Assembly: GCA_018699075.1 (NCBI GenBank)
Contig: JABIPV010000301.1
Span: forward strand, 1-5,734
Length of the DNA stretch: 5,734 bases
Direction: 5' to 3'
From: Kordiimonadaceae bacterium
Lineage (GTDB): Bacteria > Pseudomonadota > Alphaproteobacteria > Sphingomonadales > Emcibacteraceae
Shown: positions 1 to 5,496 of the stretch, piece after piece
Position numbering within the stretch: position 1 is the stretch's first letter
Layout of the letters: each line of letters begins with the position of its first letter
Notes under the pieces: model-generated
Told to the model about the DNA's origin: nothing
The model's database searches: none
Seen by the model: the letters and a program-made list of their open reading frames with translations, nothing else
Made by a program: the position numbers and the translations under genes

Positions 1-341
1 CCTTTAAAATGAAAGGCTTGGCAGTTTTTCACTTTATCAAATGAAAAGCCAAATCTCGCCGATGCAAGTTCATAAAAATAACGGCTATTGGCTGCCTGCT
101 CTTCTTCAAGCATGCCCCCTTCGCCACTACAAATTCCGGTGCCTGCCAATTCAGCTCCTTTTGACAAGGCTGTTTTGGCTTCCTCGGAAAGCGCACCAAA
201 GCTCATATCTGATACAAATAAGGGGATATCCAGCTCTAGTGGTTTTTTAGCATTTGGTCCTATAATCACTTTTGTAGATACGTCTTCATCATCAAGCAAT
301 GGTAATTTAGCGAGCTGTGCGGTCACAAATTGAATATCGTC
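1..341 (-). pseudogene. Glutamate synthase-type FMN domain, N-terminal part, out of frame with its CDGSH domain; runs off window
   Basis: No ATG-started ORF covers this stretch, but the minus strand read from 341 is open to the window edge. It translates to a clear glutamate synthase (GltB FMN-domain, GlxD-like) segment: DDIQFVTAQLAKLPLLDDE, then VIIGPNAKKPLELDIPLFVS, DMSFGALSEEAK, GAELAGTGICSGEGGM and NSRYFYELASARFGFSFDK. In the family this domain binds FMN and an iron-sulfur cluster and forms glutamate from 2-oxoglutarate and ammonia, though many stand-alone members have unproven roles. The frame has a TAG stop about 11 codons upstream of DDIQ and no ATG. The first possible start is a GTG at 324–326, inside the conserved fold and without a good ribosome site. 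The preceding CDGSH protein ends in a linker (VSYIQELAQNGLSKTG) that in related fusion proteins leads straight into this domain. I therefore read the two as one gene broken near 341–344. An unusual +1 frameshift or a separately started protein is possible but less likely. Confidence 0.75.
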
Positions 342-669
342 CCGTTTTAGAAAGCCCGTTTTGTGCTAGCTCCTGAATATAAGAAACCATGTCTTCAACT
401 GGTTTTTCCTGCGGTACAGAAGCAGCCGTTGGCTCATCTTTAATCTTTGTATGCGTGCCATCACAGAAAGGTTTATTTCCTGATTGCTGGCAACCGCATA
501 CAAATAGCGTTTTATCTTCTTCATAACTGACAACATTGGGTTTTATATCGGTGCTGGCATGGGAACCGTCACAAAAAGGGCCATTCTTAGATAGCCCGCA
601 CATACAAAATGCCTTGGTATCACCCGCTTTAACATCAACTTTAAACGGTTTATTTTGCCAACCACTCAC
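307..669 (-). CDS. Double CDGSH iron-sulfur domain protein (N-terminal half of a broken CDGSH–glutamate synthase fusion)
   Basis: The protein has 120 residues and two complete CDGSH zinc-finger-type motifs, C-x-C-x2-S/T-x3-P-x-C-D-G-S/T-H. The first uses C22, C24, C33 and H37; the second uses C58, C60, C69 and H73. In this family three cysteines and one histidine hold a redox-active [2Fe-2S] cluster, so two clusters are expected. Residues 74–90 look like a charged linker, and 91–107 (VEDMVSYIQELAQNGLSKTG) match the lead-in to a glutamate synthase domain. The last residues (RYSICDRTAR) are out-of-frame reading of that domain. The start is a GTG, supported by GAGGAG 7 nt upstream and by the paralog at 4200–4430, which begins with the same MSGWQ. 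It lies 1 nt after the pirin stop, so the two are surely co-transcribed. A truncated but still functional CDGSH protein is possible, because both cluster sites are intact. Confidence 0.85.
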   Translation of the reverse strand: MSGWQNKPFKVDVKAGDTKAFCMCGLSKNGPFCDGSHASTDIKPNVVSYEEDKTLFVCGCQQSGNKPFCDGTHTKIKDEPTAASVPQEKPVEDMVSYIQELAQNGLSKTGRYSICDRTAR

Positions 670-670
670 C

Positions 671-1354
671 CTAATTCTCCTCTGTTTTTATGACGATGAT
701 CTGAACATCGTCTTTTGATGCAGTAAAGCTTAAATCCGATCCTTTGACAAGGTCACCATCAGTTATTTCTTCACCACTTGATAACTTTCCAGTACCGCGC
801 GTGATATAAATTAAACTTTCGCCTTCCACTTTAAAGTGCTCGCCAGTATCAAATAGCCCCACTTCCATCACCGTATGACTATCCATATAATCATCTTGGT
901 CCTTTGCCCCGCCGTAAATACGGTTTAATTGACCATTTTTTAGATCATAAAGATTATACCCCGCTGGCTCGCCAGAAGTTTCAGGAAGAACCCAAAGTTG
1001 GATCATGCGGTTTTCAATCCCGTCTGGGTTAATTTCATTATGTTTAAAGCCTTCACCACCCGCACGCTGTACCTGTGCCTGATCACGTCCAAAGGAACTA
1101 CCATGTTCAAGTGAACCTTCATGGGCAATATTGCCTTCAACCATTACGGAGATAACATCAATCTCGCGGTGTGGGTGCTGGCGTGTTTCGCCGTAAGGAT
1201 TGAAACGCGCATCAGCTAAATAAACAAAGTTACCAATGCCGTCCCACGTATCAGAACGACCGCCTACTTTGTTATCAATGATTAATCGGTGTTCTTTTAA
1301 TCCTGCAAAACCACCTAAGGGTAAACTATCTCTTTTTAAAATTTCTACTGACAT
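671..1354 (-). CDS. Pirin family protein (metal-dependent bicupin)
   Basis: A 227-residue pirin-family protein, near the size of E. coli YhhW and YhaK. Pirins are bicupins; the N-terminal cupin binds one metal, and several bacterial members oxidise quercetin in vitro, although their physiological substrate is usually unknown. The metal ligands are visible: H60 and H62 in RQHPHREIDVISVMVEG, and H105 and E107 in GFKHNEIN. The spacing equals that of the H56/H58/H101/E103 set of human pirin. Other family signatures are the VGGRSDTWDG region near residues 30–39, F51NPYGE, and QLWVLP around 120. No signal peptide is seen, so it should be cytoplasmic. The ATG start has AGGAG 7 nt upstream. It is the first gene of a minus-strand unit with the CDGSH gene and diverges from an HxlR-type regulator, which probably controls it; oxidative or quinone-type stress is a reasonable but unproven signal. 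Confidence 0.93.
   Translation of the reverse strand: MSVEILKRDSLPLGGFAGLKEHRLIIDNKVGGRSDTWDGIGNFVYLADARFNPYGETRQHPHREIDVISVMVEGNIAHEGSLEHGSSFGRDQAQVQRAGGEGFKHNEINPDGIENRMIQLWVLPETSGEPAGYNLYDLKNGQLNRIYGGAKDQDDYMDSHTVMEVGLFDTGEHFKVEGESLIYITRGTGKLSSGEEITDGDLVKGSDLSFTASKDDVQIIVIKTEEN
677..682 (-). promoter_or_regulatory. Ribosome binding site fixing the GTG start of the CDGSH gene
   Basis: The minus strand reads GAGGAG here, 7 nt before the GTG at 669–667. It lies inside the last codons of the pirin gene. Its strength and spacing justify choosing the GTG start, and it suggests translation of the two genes is coupled. Confidence 0.7.
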
Positions 1355-1393
1355 TTTTCATCTCCTAAATAAAGCTTGGTTTTTCTATAGTTA

Positions 1394-1422
1394 TCATTTA
1401 ATGTATACATAACTTTTGTCAA
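1394..1422 (-). promoter_or_regulatory. Candidate promoter of the pirin–CDGSH unit
   Basis: The minus strand has a perfect -35 hexamer TTGACA at 1422–1417. With a 17-nt spacer the -10 would be AAATGA at 1399–1394, which is weak; TAAATG one base earlier is equally weak. A strong -35 with a poor -10, and a 10-bp palindrome in the spacer, would fit a regulated promoter. The leader to the pirin ATG would be about 33 nt. Confidence 0.4.
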
Positions 1423-1450
1423 CTAGGTACCTTTTAGTAACTAATGTATA
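1399..1450. promoter_or_regulatory. Candidate operator region of the HxlR-type regulator
   Basis: Three symmetric or repeated elements lie in the gap between the divergent genes. ATGTATACAT (1401–1410) is a perfect 10-bp palindrome. TAATGTATA occurs twice in the same orientation (1399–1407 and 1442–1450), with starts 43 bp apart, about four helical turns. AGGTACCT (1425–1432) is a second palindrome. The first lies between the -35 and presumed -10 of the pirin promoter; the last repeat ends 12 nt before the regulator's ATG. Dimeric HxlR proteins bind inverted repeats near their own gene, so autoregulation plus control of pirin is the natural inference. Short AT-rich palindromes also occur by chance. 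Confidence 0.4.
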
Positions 1451-1462
1451 AAGCAGATAAAA

Positions 1463-1828
1463 ATGCCTAATAAAATTGAAGAACATGTTTTTTCCTGCCC
1501 AATCGGTGGCACTTTAGAAATTATCGCCGGCAGGTGGAAACCAGAAATCATATGGAATTTGCAGGATGGCCCAATGCGTTTTAATGCATTAAAACGAGAA
1601 ATCGGCCATGTATCACAAAAAATGTTAACCCAACAACTAAGAGAACTAATGCGCGACGGTCTTATCACCCGCACCCAATATGCGGAGATTCCGCCCCGTG
1701 TTGAATATCAACAAACCGAACTTGCCAAAAGTTTAAAGCCTGTGTTCGCTGCCCTGATAGATTGGAATACAAAACACAATAGCAAGGTACAAAAATCCCG
1801 CCTTAAATATGAAGCAGAGAATTTATAA
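1463..1828 (+). CDS. HxlR-family winged-helix transcriptional regulator with a single N-terminal cysteine
   Basis: A 121-residue protein that matches the HxlR (MarR-like) winged-helix family along its length. The landmarks are C12-P13 at the N terminus, IIAGRWKPEIIWNLQDGPMR (21–40), RFNALKREIGHVSQKMLT with the recognition helix following, LRELMRDGLITR, the wing IPPRVEY and the closing LIDWN helix that forms the dimer. It should bind DNA as a homodimer in the cytoplasm. C12 is its only cysteine and sits where the redox- or quinone-sensing cysteine lies in Bacillus YodB and HypR, so a one-cysteine sensing mechanism is plausible. The ATG has no strong Shine-Dalgarno sequence (AT-rich AAGCAGATAAAA). 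It is divergent from pirin, its likely target. Its stop codon lies within a 6-nt tail-to-tail overlap with the next gene. Confidence 0.93.
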   Translation: MPNKIEEHVFSCPIGGTLEIIAGRWKPEIIWNLQDGPMRFNALKREIGHVSQKMLTQQLRELMRDGLITRTQYAEIPPRVEYQQTELAKSLKPVFAALIDWNTKHNSKVQKSRLKYEAENL

Positions 1829-2581
1829 GTTTGGCCCTAAAAACTGCTCTGGATCTAAATCAGAGTTTATACTTATGCTTTTAATTTCTGTGCCTTGAAT
1901 GACTTGTTGTTTATTTATATCAATCACTTCACCGGAGCGGGAAAACATCACACCATCATGATCCTGATAATCATATGAATATGAAGCATTAAGGCTTTTG
2001 GTGGGGTCCACATCTACATGAAGGGCGCTTTCATCTATAGTCACAGATTTAAGAAATGTTTTCTTATCAAAAAAACGGCGTTCAATCTTGCCTTCTGGGC
2101 TGGTAATATCAACGGCCCAATAATCAACGTCATTTAAATTTTGCGATCCAAGGAAATCAATCTTATATCCTAAGTCAGGCATTTCATGAAGGCCGTAAAG
2201 GTTAAAATGAATTCCTTTTTGCAGCGCCAATTTACCATCAGCACTTAACGGTTTTGCTTCAGTTTCACCGCCGTCTAATTGCCATCCATCATTTGCGGAT
2301 GATAATGCTTCCGTGAAGACGCGTTCGCCGCCAATGAAAACATCAATACGCATTTGACCATCCCGATTTGCCCGATAATGGGCGTTCATGGCATTATCGC
2401 CTTCGGTAATAATAAGATCGATGTCAATATTTTGTACGTTAGAAATAGCAGCTGCCCCTCCACTGGCCGTGAGATGCTTTTCAAGAAAAACATCATAGGT
2501 CATTTCAGTTTCCGCGCAGGAAGATATAAAAGATGCAGATATTAAAATAAAAACAATTTTCAAAAATGTTAGATTTTTCAT
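1823..2581 (-). CDS. Putative outer-membrane lipoprotein, LolA-like fold
   Basis: A 252-residue protein with a lipoprotein signal peptide: positive start (MKNLTFLK), a hydrophobic stretch at 9–18, and the lipobox I19-S20-S21-C22, so C22 should be lipidated after cleavage. Residue +2 is alanine, not aspartate, which by the Lol sorting rule predicts the outer membrane. The mature part begins with FLEKHLTASGGAAAISN (32–48), reminiscent of the xYLxAxGGxxxL opening of LolA/LppX-like and outer-membrane lipoprotein-sorting-like proteins. It is followed by alternating beta-strand pattern and a W near 104 after a dGW-type turn. That fold assignment is inference; function is unknown. The start is supported by AAGGTG 5 nt upstream. 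It lies 21 nt downstream of the cyclodeaminase-family gene and probably shares its transcript. Its stop overlaps the HxlR gene end by 6 nt. Confidence 0.82.
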   Translation of the reverse strand: MKNLTFLKIVFILISASFISSCAETEMTYDVFLEKHLTASGGAAAISNVQNIDIDLIITEGDNAMNAHYRANRDGQMRIDVFIGGERVFTEALSSANDGWQLDGGETEAKPLSADGKLALQKGIHFNLYGLHEMPDLGYKIDFLGSQNLNDVDYWAVDITSPEGKIERRFFDKKTFLKSVTIDESALHVDVDPTKSLNASYSYDYQDHDGVMFSRSGEVIDINKQQVIQGTEIKSISINSDLDPEQFLGPNL

Positions 2582-2602
2582 ATGTACACCTTTTGCTCTA
2601 AA

Positions 2603-3541
2603 TTATTTTATACTCGCGAGGTAAACCGCTTCCGCGATTTTTATATCCTGCACGGCAACACCGGTTAAATCGGCAACCGTGATTTGATCGTCCGACGTTC
2701 GACCATTCCCGTTTACAATAATATTACCAAGTTCGAGTATCTGATCTTCGCTTATTTTGCCTTGGTTTAACGCGTGGCAAATCTCTCCTCTGATCATGCA
2801 TTGGCTGATACTATCGGCGACGATGACGTCTGCTTTGGCAAGAATTCCACTATCCAGTTCTTGTTTACCCGGTGTGTCTGACCCCATGGCAGTGATATGT
2901 GTTCCTGGCCTTATTTGATCAGCCATAATTAAAGGTTCATGTGACGGTGTCGTGGTAACAATTAAATTTGCAGCAGCGCAAAGTTCATCCATTTCCATGG
3001 TCGCGGTCACGTTAAAGCCACGTCCCCGCATATCATTGCGGTAGCTGACCAGTTTTTCAGGATCGCGGCCCCATACAACAATTTCACGGCAGGCTGTGAC
3101 CGATTTTAGGTAATCTGCTTGTAACCTTGCCTGAACACCCGTGCCGACAATACCAATGGCCGTTATGTTGGATGGTGCCATATGTTTTGCCGTAATGGTT
3201 CCGGCAATTGCGGTTCTAATATCGGTTAAATAACATTCATCATGTAAAGAACAGATAAGCGCGCCGGTATTTTGGCAAAATAAAAGCATTATTCCGTTAC
3301 TGGTCGGAAGATTAATTTTTGGATTATCATAAAAACCTGAAGCGATTTTAATCACATAATAATCTTCACCTGTAACGCAACCATATTTAATATGAACTTC
3401 GCCTTTATCCATAATCAGCTCACCCACCGGCGGGACATTACATTTGCCCTTAGAATATTCAACAAAGCCCGCTTCGATGGCAGGGATAGGATCAAGGTCC
3501 AATAGAAGTTGTTCAATTTCTTTAAGGTTTAATGTTTTCAT
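2603..3541 (-). CDS. Ornithine cyclodeaminase / mu-crystallin family NAD(P)-dependent enzyme
   Basis: A 312-residue protein of normal family length. The N-terminal dimerisation/substrate part carries K52 and K65 (VHIKYG, VIKIASGFYDNP), the signature LTDIRTAIAGTITAKHMA with R109 binding the substrate carboxylate, and a Rossmann domain with G133-T-G-V-Q-A138, VVWGRDPEKL at 155–164, IVTTTP near 194–199 and MGSDTPGKQELD with the presumed catalytic D222. The family includes ornithine cyclodeaminase, alanine dehydrogenase-like enzymes, ketimine (pyrroline- or piperideine-2-carboxylate) reductases, EutC and ketimine-reducing mu-crystallin. The sequence alone does not separate these, so no substrate is assigned. 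M1 matches the usual family start, although its Shine-Dalgarno is poor (GGA 13 nt upstream). It heads a two-gene unit with the lipoprotein and diverges from the TIR-like gene. Confidence 0.92.
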   Translation of the reverse strand: MKTLNLKEIEQLLLDLDPIPAIEAGFVEYSKGKCNVPPVGELIMDKGEVHIKYGCVTGEDYYVIKIASGFYDNPKINLPTSNGIMLLFCQNTGALICSLHDECYLTDIRTAIAGTITAKHMAPSNITAIGIVGTGVQARLQADYLKSVTACREIVVWGRDPEKLVSYRNDMRGRGFNVTATMEMDELCAAANLIVTTTPSHEPLIMADQIRPGTHITAMGSDTPGKQELDSGILAKADVIVADSISQCMIRGEICHALNQGKISEDQILELGNIIVNGNGRTSDDQITVADLTGVAVQDIKIAEAVYLASIK

Positions 3542-3595
3542 TATAATGCTTTAATCCATTTATTGCTTGTTGTTTAATTTGGTTGAAAAAGGATT

Positions 3596-3624
3596 ATTAT
3601 GTATTTTCATCTATAAGTCACCAA
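3596..3624 (-). promoter_or_regulatory. Candidate promoter of the cyclodeaminase–lipoprotein unit
   Basis: The minus strand has TTGGTG (3624–3619) and CATAAT (3601–3596) with a 17-nt spacer. The -10 matches 5 of 6 consensus bases and the -35 only 3 of 6. The predicted leader is about 48 nt. This is the best pair I find upstream of the cyclodeaminase-family gene. Confidence 0.35.
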
Positions 3625-3727
3625 GTAGTTTTAAAGCGTTACTTTTTTGTAATTTTTGCATGTGCTGATGCCCTATTGAGAACTATTAGCGATTTATGGA
3701 AATAGATTTACTATCACCCCCACTTAC

Positions 3728-3760
3728 TATACTAAGCGTACCAACATGAATGGAAATAAT
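3728..3760 (+). promoter_or_regulatory. Candidate -10 box and ribosome site of the TIR-like gene
   Basis: TATACT at 3728–3733 matches the -10 consensus at 5 of 6 positions; upstream, only TTTACT (3707–3712, spacer 15) resembles a -35. Transcription would begin near 3740. GGA at 3752–3754 then stands 6 nt before the ATG at 3761, whereas the ATG at 3746 has no ribosome site and would be almost leaderless. This argues for the 3761 start. Confidence 0.3.
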
Positions 3761-4135
3761 ATGTCACAGAAAAAAGTATTTGTAAGTTTTGATTTTGATA
3801 ATGACCGCGAGCTTAAAAACGGCATCGTCGGCCAATCACAAAAAGAAGAAGCCCCGTTTAAAATATCAGGCTGGTCTTCAAAAGCGGACGAAAAAAACAG
3901 CAAATGGATCAAAGAAGCCAAATATAGAATTACGCGCTGTGATGTGCTGGTGGTAATGGTCGGTGAAAACACCCATCAATCGGCCGGCGTTAAAAAAGAA
4001 ATCCAAATTGCCCGCGACGCAAATATGCAAGTGTTCCAGTTAAACGGAGCGCGCGATGAAAGCTGCACCGTCGTTGAAGGTGCAGGCAAACTCCATGACT
4101 GGACATGGGATAATGTTATAAAGTTATTAAGCTAA
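3761..4135 (+). CDS. TIR-like domain protein of the MTH538/ThsB type, stand-alone
   Basis: A 124-residue protein from the chosen ATG; the in-frame ATG at 3746 would add 5 residues. It is a single flavodoxin/TIR-like fold of the kind called MTH538 TIR-like (DUF1863), which includes the ThsB sensor proteins of Thoeris anti-phage systems. Visible landmarks are strand A with KVFVSFDFDNDRELKN (5–20), KISGWSSK around 34–41, WIKEAKYRI (49–57), CDVLVVMVGENTH (60–72) ending the core strand, GVKKEIQIAR (76–85) with E80 as the obvious acidic residue of the active-site region, VFQLNG (91–96) and a C-terminal DWTWDN helix. ThsB-type proteins make cyclic ADP-ribose signals from NAD+, but many MTH538 relatives are uncharacterised, so NADase activity is inference. 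No signal peptide or membrane segment. No ThsA-like effector is adjacent: it is divergent from the cyclodeaminase-family gene and convergent with the CDGSH gene. Confidence 0.85.
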   Translation: MSQKKVFVSFDFDNDRELKNGIVGQSQKEEAPFKISGWSSKADEKNSKWIKEAKYRITRCDVLVVMVGENTHQSAGVKKEIQIARDANMQVFQLNGARDESCTVVEGAGKLHDWTWDNVIKLLS

Positions 4136-4156
4136 CTGCTTTATCGTTTTGGTTCC

Positions 4157-4179
4157 GGTATTGCCCTAAAGGCAATCCC
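4157..4179. repeat. Hairpin between convergent genes
   Basis: ATTGCC (4160–4165) and GGCAAT (4171–4176) form a perfect 6-bp stem around CTAAA. Two more G-C pairs (4157–4158 with 4178–4179) extend it past one mismatch. It lies between the stop codons of the TIR-like and CDGSH genes, where a bidirectional terminator is expected, but no T-tract follows on either strand. A role in 3'-end stability or weak termination is possible. Confidence 0.4.
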
Positions 4180-4199
4180 ATCAACCGAGCTCAAGGCTG

Positions 4200-4430
4200 C
4201 TATAAACTATTATGTGATCCATCGCATAATGGACGCCGTTTTGATTGCCGACAACCACAGACCATTATACTCCGGTCCGCATCAAACTTAATCACTTCCG
4301 GCTTTTCACCCGATCCCTTATGTGACCCATCGCAAAAAGGCCCGCTTTTAGATAAACCACACATACAAAATGCCTTAACCTCCCCCGACTTTACTTCTAC
4401 CTTAAAAGGTGTCCCCTGCCATCCACTCAT
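4200..4430 (-). CDS. Small double-CDGSH iron-sulfur domain protein
   Basis: A 76-residue protein made almost entirely of two CDGSH motifs: C22, C24, C33, H37 and C58, C60, C69, H73, each expected to hold one [2Fe-2S] cluster through three cysteines and one histidine. Such tandem bacterial CDGSH proteins are small soluble electron-transfer or cluster-handling proteins with no settled role. The positions of all eight ligands are the same as in the protein encoded at 307–669, and 30 of the first 37 residues are identical by my count, so the two are paralogs. The second halves agree less (about 15 of 36). The ATG has AAAGGA about 7–8 nt upstream. It lies 61 nt downstream of the ABC ATPase gene on the same strand and may share its transcript, although a hairpin separates them. 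Confidence 0.93.
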   Translation of the reverse strand: MSGWQGTPFKVEVKSGEVKAFCMCGLSKSGPFCDGSHKGSGEKPEVIKFDADRSIMVCGCRQSKRRPLCDGSHNSL

Positions 4431-4448
4431 AATTCATTCCTTTGATTA

Positions 4449-4469
4449 AACAATGCCCTGTACATTGTT
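4449..4469. repeat. Hairpin between the ABC ATPase and CDGSH genes
   Basis: AACAATG (4449–4455) and CATTGTT (4463–4469) form a 7-bp stem with a 7-nt loop. On the minus strand only TTTAAT follows, too short for a convincing intrinsic terminator. It might reduce read-through from the ABC gene or mark an RNA-processing site. Confidence 0.3.
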
Positions 4470-4491
4470 GAAGAAAACAGTAAAGCTTAAT

Positions 4492-5496
4492 TTAACTGAC
4501 TTGGCAAGTTCCTCCGCTCTCAAAAACGTGAGCATTTGCCATATCATACGTCAATGTTATCTCAGTTCCGATATTCAGTGTTACCAGTCCGGGTGTTTTT
4601 AGTGTTAATTCTTGGTTGTTGCAGGTTGCCGTTATTAATGTTTCGGCGCCTAATGTTTCTATCACACTGATGACACCGCTTAACTCAATTGGGTTGGTCA
4701 TTTGGGGGGCGGTATCTGATAAGTATATGTTTTCGGGGCGGATGCCGATTTCTGTGCCGTTCGCTTGTTTTATGAAGTTCATTTCGGGGCTGCCGATGAA
4801 GCTGGCGACGAATTTATTGGCGGGGTTGTTATAAACCTCCATCGGTGTGCCAACCTGTTGGATCATTCCATCTTTTAGGATGACGATTCGGTCAGCCAAG
4901 GTCATGGCCTCTACTTGATCGTGGGTGACATATATGATGGTGGTTTTTACTTTTTCATGGAGCTTTTTAATTTCCACCCGCATTGTGCTGCGTAGTTTTG
5001 CATCCAAATTCGATAGCGGTTCATCGAATAAAAAAACCGACGGATCACGAACAATGGCACGGCCCATGGAAACCCGCTGGCGCTGCCCGCCAGAAAGCTG
5101 CGCTGGTTTTCGCTCTAATAAATCGCTGAGTTCAAGTATTTCTGCCGCCGCTTCTACTTTCTTTTTAATCTTTGCCTTGGGAAGTTTAGCCGCACGAAGA
5201 CCAAAGGATATATTTTTAAAAACGCTCATATGCGGATAAAGGGCATAATTTTGAAAGACCATGGCGATGTTGCGGTCTTTAGGTTCAAGATCATTAACCA
5301 CTCGGTCGCCGATGCTAATTTCCCCTTCTGTTATTCCTTCAAGTCCGGCGATCATACGAAGGAGAGTTGATTTACCGCATCCTGACGGTCCCACAAGGAC
5401 AACGAATTCCTTATCGGCTATTTCCAAATCAATGCCGTGGAGGACTTTAGTTTTATCATAAGATTTTTTGATATTTTTTAAGTTTACAGCTGCCAT
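4492..5496 (-). CDS. ABC transporter ATP-binding protein, MalK/UgpC type
   Basis: A 334-residue nucleotide-binding subunit of an ABC importer. Complete motifs: Walker A G36PSGCGKST44, Q-loop Q82 in MVFQNYALYPHMSV, signature L134SGGQRQR141, Walker B FLFDEP (155–160) with catalytic E159, D-loop SNLDAKLR (162–169) and switch H192 in VTHDQVEAMTLADR. After residue ~235 (FVASFIGSPEMNFI) comes a C-terminal OB/TOBE regulatory domain with IGIRPENIYL near 250–259, as in the carbohydrate-importer (CUT1) class. It is a little shorter than typical MalK/UgpC proteins (about 350–370). It acts on the inner face of the cytoplasmic membrane. No permease or binding protein is in the window, so the substrate is unknown; such genes may be upstream beyond 5734. 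The ATG overlaps the preceding stop (TAATG), with GGTG 7 nt upstream, indicating translational coupling. Confidence 0.94.
   Translation of the reverse strand: MAAVNLKNIKKSYDKTKVLHGIDLEIADKEFVVLVGPSGCGKSTLLRMIAGLEGITEGEISIGDRVVNDLEPKDRNIAMVFQNYALYPHMSVFKNISFGLRAAKLPKAKIKKKVEAAAEILELSDLLERKPAQLSGGQRQRVSMGRAIVRDPSVFLFDEPLSNLDAKLRSTMRVEIKKLHEKVKTTIIYVTHDQVEAMTLADRIVILKDGMIQQVGTPMEVYNNPANKFVASFIGSPEMNFIKQANGTEIGIRPENIYLSDTAPQMTNPIELSGVISVIETLGAETLITATCNNQELTLKTPGLVTLNIGTEITLTYDMANAHVFESGGTCQVS

Noticed and set aside
41..333. Plus-strand open frames over the left edge
   Set aside because: The minus strand there encodes an unmistakable glutamate synthase segment; the plus-strand products are serine-rich or low-complexity shadows with no family features.
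3540..3545. Perfect TATAAT on the minus strand just at the start of the cyclodeaminase-family gene
   Set aside because: It overlaps the ATG itself, so transcription would begin inside the coding region. M1 matches the family's usual start, and a better-placed promoter candidate lies at 3596–3624.
3661..3680. Small inverted repeat GCAT/ATGC near 3659–3672
   Set aside because: Only 4 bp per arm and not placed at a promoter element; expected by chance.
3746..3760. Upstream in-frame ATG for the TIR-like gene (5 extra residues)
   Set aside because: It has no ribosome site and would be nearly leaderless given the -10 at 3728–3733. The domain begins just after the second ATG at 3761, which has GGA at suitable spacing. 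The choice is not certain.
4157..4179. Intrinsic terminator
   Set aside because: The hairpin is real on paper but lacks a T-tract on both strands, so I list it only as a hairpin.
4616..5461. Plus-strand open frames inside the ABC ATPase gene
   Set aside because: They are antisense to a complete, motif-rich ATPase and show no recognisable domains or ribosome sites.
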